Assembly: GCA_964573105.1 (NCBI GenBank)
Contig: CAZNIS010000017.1
Span: 1 to 64,000 of the forward strand
DNA from: CAKZSB01 sp964573105
Lineage (GTDB): Bacteria > Pseudomonadota > Gammaproteobacteria > Granulosicoccales > Granulosicoccaceae
Direction of reading: 5' to 3'
DNA: 64,000 nt
The notes under the pieces were generated by a model that made no database searches, was not told the origin of the DNA, and worked only from the letters and a program-made list of their open reading frames with translations. Positions 61,361 through 64,000 of the stretch are shown here, in pieces (positions within the stretch are counted from its first letter, which is position 1; each line of letters opens with the position of its first letter). The position numbers and the translations under genes are program-made.

Positions 61361-62995
61361 ATGTCAAAAAGAGTTGACCCGAAATTCAACCCTGCGTTGA
61401 CTAGCTTCAACGACTTGTCGCAGAAGGACAAGGAGTTGGTTGAGGAGGCAATCCGTACTGGATACTCACGCCGCTCGGTTTTGAAGCTAATGGCGGCCAC
61501 GGGCATCACGCTCGCCACAGCGCAAAACCTGTTGAGCACCGGCGGTGCAGCGATGGCGGCCACGCCGAAAAAAGGTGGCAGCCTGATCATGTCATCCAAC
61601 CTGCATGGTCCGGATGATCAGCTCGATCCTGCGCTGTTTACTTCTACCATTGACTACACACGCGGGCGCGCGACCTACAACAGCCTGACTCAGTTGGGTA
61701 ACGACCTGGCGCCGCAGCCGGAACTCGCGACAGAATTTCTGCCCAACGATAACGCCAGCGAATGGACTTTCAAAATCCGTAAAGGGGTCAAGTTCCACGA
61801 TGGCTCTACGCTGACTGCCGACGACGTCGTCTACAGCATGCGTCGCCATCAGGGCGAAGATTCAAAGTCGGTGATCAAATCGATCATGGCCACCGTCAAG
61901 GAGTGGAAGAAGACCGGCGAATACGAAGTCAAAGCGATTCTCGAATCGCCCAACGCGGATCTGCCGGTGCTGCTCGGCCTGTTCCAGAGCAAGATTATCA
62001 AGGTGGATACCGATGGCGCCGGCAACGGCACCGGACCGTTCAAGCTCGATTCATTCGAACCCGGTGTCAAGTCGGTGCACAGCCGCAACACGGACTACTG
62101 GCGTGATGGCGCCAACCTCGATGCCATTGAAATCACGGCGATTACCGATCCGGTGGCGCGTGTTAATGCGCTGTTGTCGGGTGACGTGCAGCTCGCTACA
62201 CAGATCGATCCGAAGGCGATTCGCCAGGTCGAGTCAACCGATGGCGTCAGCCTGTCGTCGATTCCCGCCGGCCTCTACATGGGTATCTGTGCGCTTAAAA
62301 ACGCCTCTCCCGGTGAGAACGACGATTTCGTTAAAGGGCTGCAATACATCCAGGATCGCGAGCGCATCGTCTCAAAGATTCTGAAAGGCCACGGCACGGT
62401 CGGTAACGATCAGCCGATCATGAGCGCACACGGTGCGGATTTCTGCAGCGAGCTGCCGCAGCGTGAGTACGATCCGGACAAGGCCAAGTTCCACTTCAAA
62501 AAAGCGGGTATCAGCAGCGCTGAACTCTATGCTGCTCCGGTGGTTGCCGGTGTGGTGGATGCCTGTCTGCTGGCTCAGGCCAACTGCGCGAAAATTGGTT
62601 TTGATCTGCAGGTCAAGCGCGTGCCGACCGATGGTTACTGGGGCGCGGTCTGGATGAAGGAGCCGCTCAATGTGGTGACCTGGAACATGCGTCCGACGGC
62701 CAATTCACAACTGGCTATTCAATTTGCACCGGGCGCTGCGTGGAACGACACTTTCTGGAACAACGATCGTATGGGCGAGCTGCTGAAGTCGTCTCTGTCT
62801 GAACTCGATCCCGACAAGCGTCACGCGATGTACTGTGAAATGCAGACGCTGGTTCATGAGAACAGCGGCATGGTGATTCCGGCGCACGTGAATATCCTCG
62901 ATGGCATCAACGACAAGGTCAAGGGCATGCCCACGGTCCCGCTGGGACAGCTCGGCGGTTGCGAGTGGCCTGAATTTGCCTGGATGGATGCGTAA
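61361..62995 (+). CDS. Peptide/oligopeptide ABC binding protein, Tat-exported
   Basis: A 544-residue family-5 (DppA/OppA-like) extracellular binding protein. After ~30 polar residues a twin-arginine signal appears (YSRRSVLKLMAATGITLATAQNLL), so export is by the Tat path. The mature domain has GSLIMSSNLHGPDDQLDPALF, the classic AEWTFKIRKGVKFHDGSTLTADDVVYSMRRH-type core, GTGPFKLDSFEPG and YWRDGANLDAIEI. It binds peptides, opines or other small ligands; the ligand is not known. It is followed by a strong terminator and the first permease gene of the importer. Confidence 0.92.
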   Translation: MSKRVDPKFNPALTSFNDLSQKDKELVEEAIRTGYSRRSVLKLMAATGITLATAQNLLSTGGAAMAATPKKGGSLIMSSNLHGPDDQLDPALFTSTIDYTRGRATYNSLTQLGNDLAPQPELATEFLPNDNASEWTFKIRKGVKFHDGSTLTADDVVYSMRRHQGEDSKSVIKSIMATVKEWKKTGEYEVKAILESPNADLPVLLGLFQSKIIKVDTDGAGNGTGPFKLDSFEPGVKSVHSRNTDYWRDGANLDAIEITAITDPVARVNALLSGDVQLATQIDPKAIRQVESTDGVSLSSIPAGLYMGICALKNASPGENDDFVKGLQYIQDRERIVSKILKGHGTVGNDQPIMSAHGADFCSELPQREYDPDKAKFHFKKAGISSAELYAAPVVAGVVDACLLAQANCAKIGFDLQVKRVPTDGYWGAVWMKEPLNVVTWNMRPTANSQLAIQFAPGAAWNDTFWNNDRMGELLKSSLSELDPDKRHAMYCEMQTLVHENSGMVIPAHVNILDGINDKVKGMPTVPLGQLGGCEWPEFAWMDA

Positions 62996-63031
62996 CGGGC
63001 TGTCGGCTTGACCATTAGCCGAACCGTCAAG

Positions 63032-63063
63032 GGCCTGCGTGCTGCTGCACGCAGGCCTTTTTT
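63032..63063 (+). terminator. Rho-independent terminator/attenuator
   Basis: An 11-bp stem with arms GGCCTGCGTGC (63032-63042) and GCACGCAGGCC (63047-63057), a four-base loop and a run of six T (63058-63063). It sits between the binding protein and permease genes and would let the binding protein be made in excess, with partial read-through. Confidence 0.92.
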
Positions 63064-63114
63064 GTGTCCCAACCTCAATCGTCGTGTAAGCATGCAAAAC
63101 AGAGATCATCAGCC

Positions 63115-64000
63115 ATGATGCTGAAAATGGTGTTGCGTCGTATCCTGATCGGGATCGGCACGCTTTGGGTCGTCTCGGTGCTGGTGTTTATCGGCACCAG
63201 TATTTTGCCCGGCGATGTGGCGCAGATTATATTGGGCCAGAGTGCCACGCCAGAGACGCTTGCGGCATTGCGCGCTGAGCTGGGTATGGATCGGCCGTGG
63301 TATGTGCGTTATTTCGACTGGCTGGGGAATCTTGCCACTGGTGATTTGGGTACATCCAAGGCGGGGGGCGCGAGTATTTCCAGTCTGATTGGTGGCCGTC
63401 TTGGCAACACCATGTTGCTGGCGGGAATTGTCGCCGCGATTTCAATTCCGATTTCAGTCGTGCTGGGGTTGCTCGCAGCGATGTATCCGGGTACCTGGCT
63501 CGATCGTATCGTCACCTTCGCAACGCTGAGTCTGATCTCGGTGCCCGAATTTTTCATCGCCACGTTTATGGTGCTGATTCTCGCTGTTCAATTGCACTGG
63601 CTGCCGGCGATTGCCTACATGAGCGGCAATGAAACCGGCTGGCAGTTGGCGCGCGCGCTGGCGATGCCAATCATTACGCTTGTGATCGTGGTGTCGGCGC
63701 AGATGATTCGTATGACGCGTGCCGGCATTCTGAATGTAATGAATTCACCCTACATCGAAATGGCGATTTTGAAGGGCGTGCCGAGACGGCGGATCATTCT
63801 GCGCCACGCGCTGTTTAATGCGATTGGACCGATCGTCAACGTGATTGCGCTGAACCTGGCCTACCTCGTCAGTGGGGTGGTGGTGGTTGAGACCATCTTT
63901 GCCTATCCGGGCCTTGCCAAGCTGATGATCGATGGCGTACAGACGCGCGATCTGCCGCTGGTTCAGGCCTGCGCGATTATCTTCTGTGCCACTTACGTGG
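63115..64000 (+). CDS. Peptide ABC permease DppB-type (partial, runs off window)
   Basis: The first ~295 residues of a DppB/OppB-type permease; the gene continues past the window end. Start at ATG 63115 or 63118. It has a short cytoplasmic start (LKMVLRRILIGIGTLWVVSVLVFIGTSILPGD), the family segment LRAELGMDRPWYVRYFDWLGNLATGDLG, and several hydrophobic segments, with the EAA loop SPYIEMAILKGVPRRRIILRHALFNAIGPIVNVI. It belongs to the importer headed by the binding protein at 61361. Confidence 0.9.
   Translation, partial: MMLKMVLRRILIGIGTLWVVSVLVFIGTSILPGDVAQIILGQSATPETLAALRAELGMDRPWYVRYFDWLGNLATGDLGTSKAGGASISSLIGGRLGNTMLLAGIVAAISIPISVVLGLLAAMYPGTWLDRIVTFATLSLISVPEFFIATFMVLILAVQLHWLPAIAYMSGNETGWQLARALAMPIITLVIVVSAQMIRMTRAGILNVMNSPYIEMAILKGVPRRRIILRHALFNAIGPIVNVIALNLAYLVSGVVVVETIFAYPGLAKLMIDGVQTRDLPLVQACAIIFCATYV

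Overview
The window looks like chromosomal DNA of a free-living, probably marine or halotolerant proteobacterium, most likely a gammaproteobacterium. The basis is the gene style: glycine-betaine and taurine/nitrate-type ABC importers, a pyrrolysine-free MttB-family methyltransferase, soluble chemosensory proteins and a large cyclic-di-GMP protein. The species cannot be fixed from sequence reading alone. No rRNA, tRNA, CRISPR array, prophage or intact insertion sequence was seen.

Layout. Bases 1-7.8 kb form an accessory, visibly AT-richer stretch. It holds a ParE-type toxin-antitoxin pair flanked by integron-attC-like signals, a RAMA-domain gene broken by one in-frame TGA, a lipoprotein, a leucine-rich-repeat protein and several unrecognised proteins. 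From 7.9 to 18.5 kb there are single metabolic genes (gamma-glutamyltransferase, DUF4166, a Crp-type regulator, an Asp/Glu racemase homologue, a Tat-exported serine hydrolase, a CurA-type reductase) and a LacI-sensor/GGDEF/EAL fusion. From 18.5 to 26.6 kb, minus-strand genes encode a GFA protein, a HAD hydrolase, an Fbp-type ABC importer, an aldo/keto reductase and two SDR dehydrogenases.

From 26.9 to 38.1 kb lies a block bracketed by two arrays of one ~80-bp repeat. It contains a tightly coupled operon (GntR, DapA-like lyase/aldolase, PuuC-like aldehyde dehydrogenase, MttB-like methyltransferase, PuuB-like FAD oxidase) and a second unit (FadR-type regulator, SBP, two permeases and an ATPase, with a divergent fumarylpyruvate-hydrolase-like gene). 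Together they look like uptake and catabolism of methylated or amino compounds.

The most unusual locus is at 39.0-44.4 kb. Five minus-strand genes, four of them with nucleic-acid-related or interaction domains, are separated by only 10-57 bp: an archaeo-eukaryotic-primase/HAD-phosphatase fusion, an acidic-tailed protein, a SAM-domain protein with a Lys/Ala linker, an ATP-dependent polynucleotide ligase-like protein and an EEP-type nuclease/phosphatase. No Ku gene is present. This resembles the parts of LigD split into separate genes, and may be an undescribed nucleic-acid repair or conflict system.

From 46.8 to 57.1 kb is a complete chemosensory cluster (CheX-like, CheY, CheR divergent from CheA, CheW, MCP, a novel STAS protein, CheB) without flagellar genes. 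The end holds a ProXVW-type betaine importer, whose permease carries an extra N-terminal domain, and the start of a Dpp-type peptide importer cut off by the window end.
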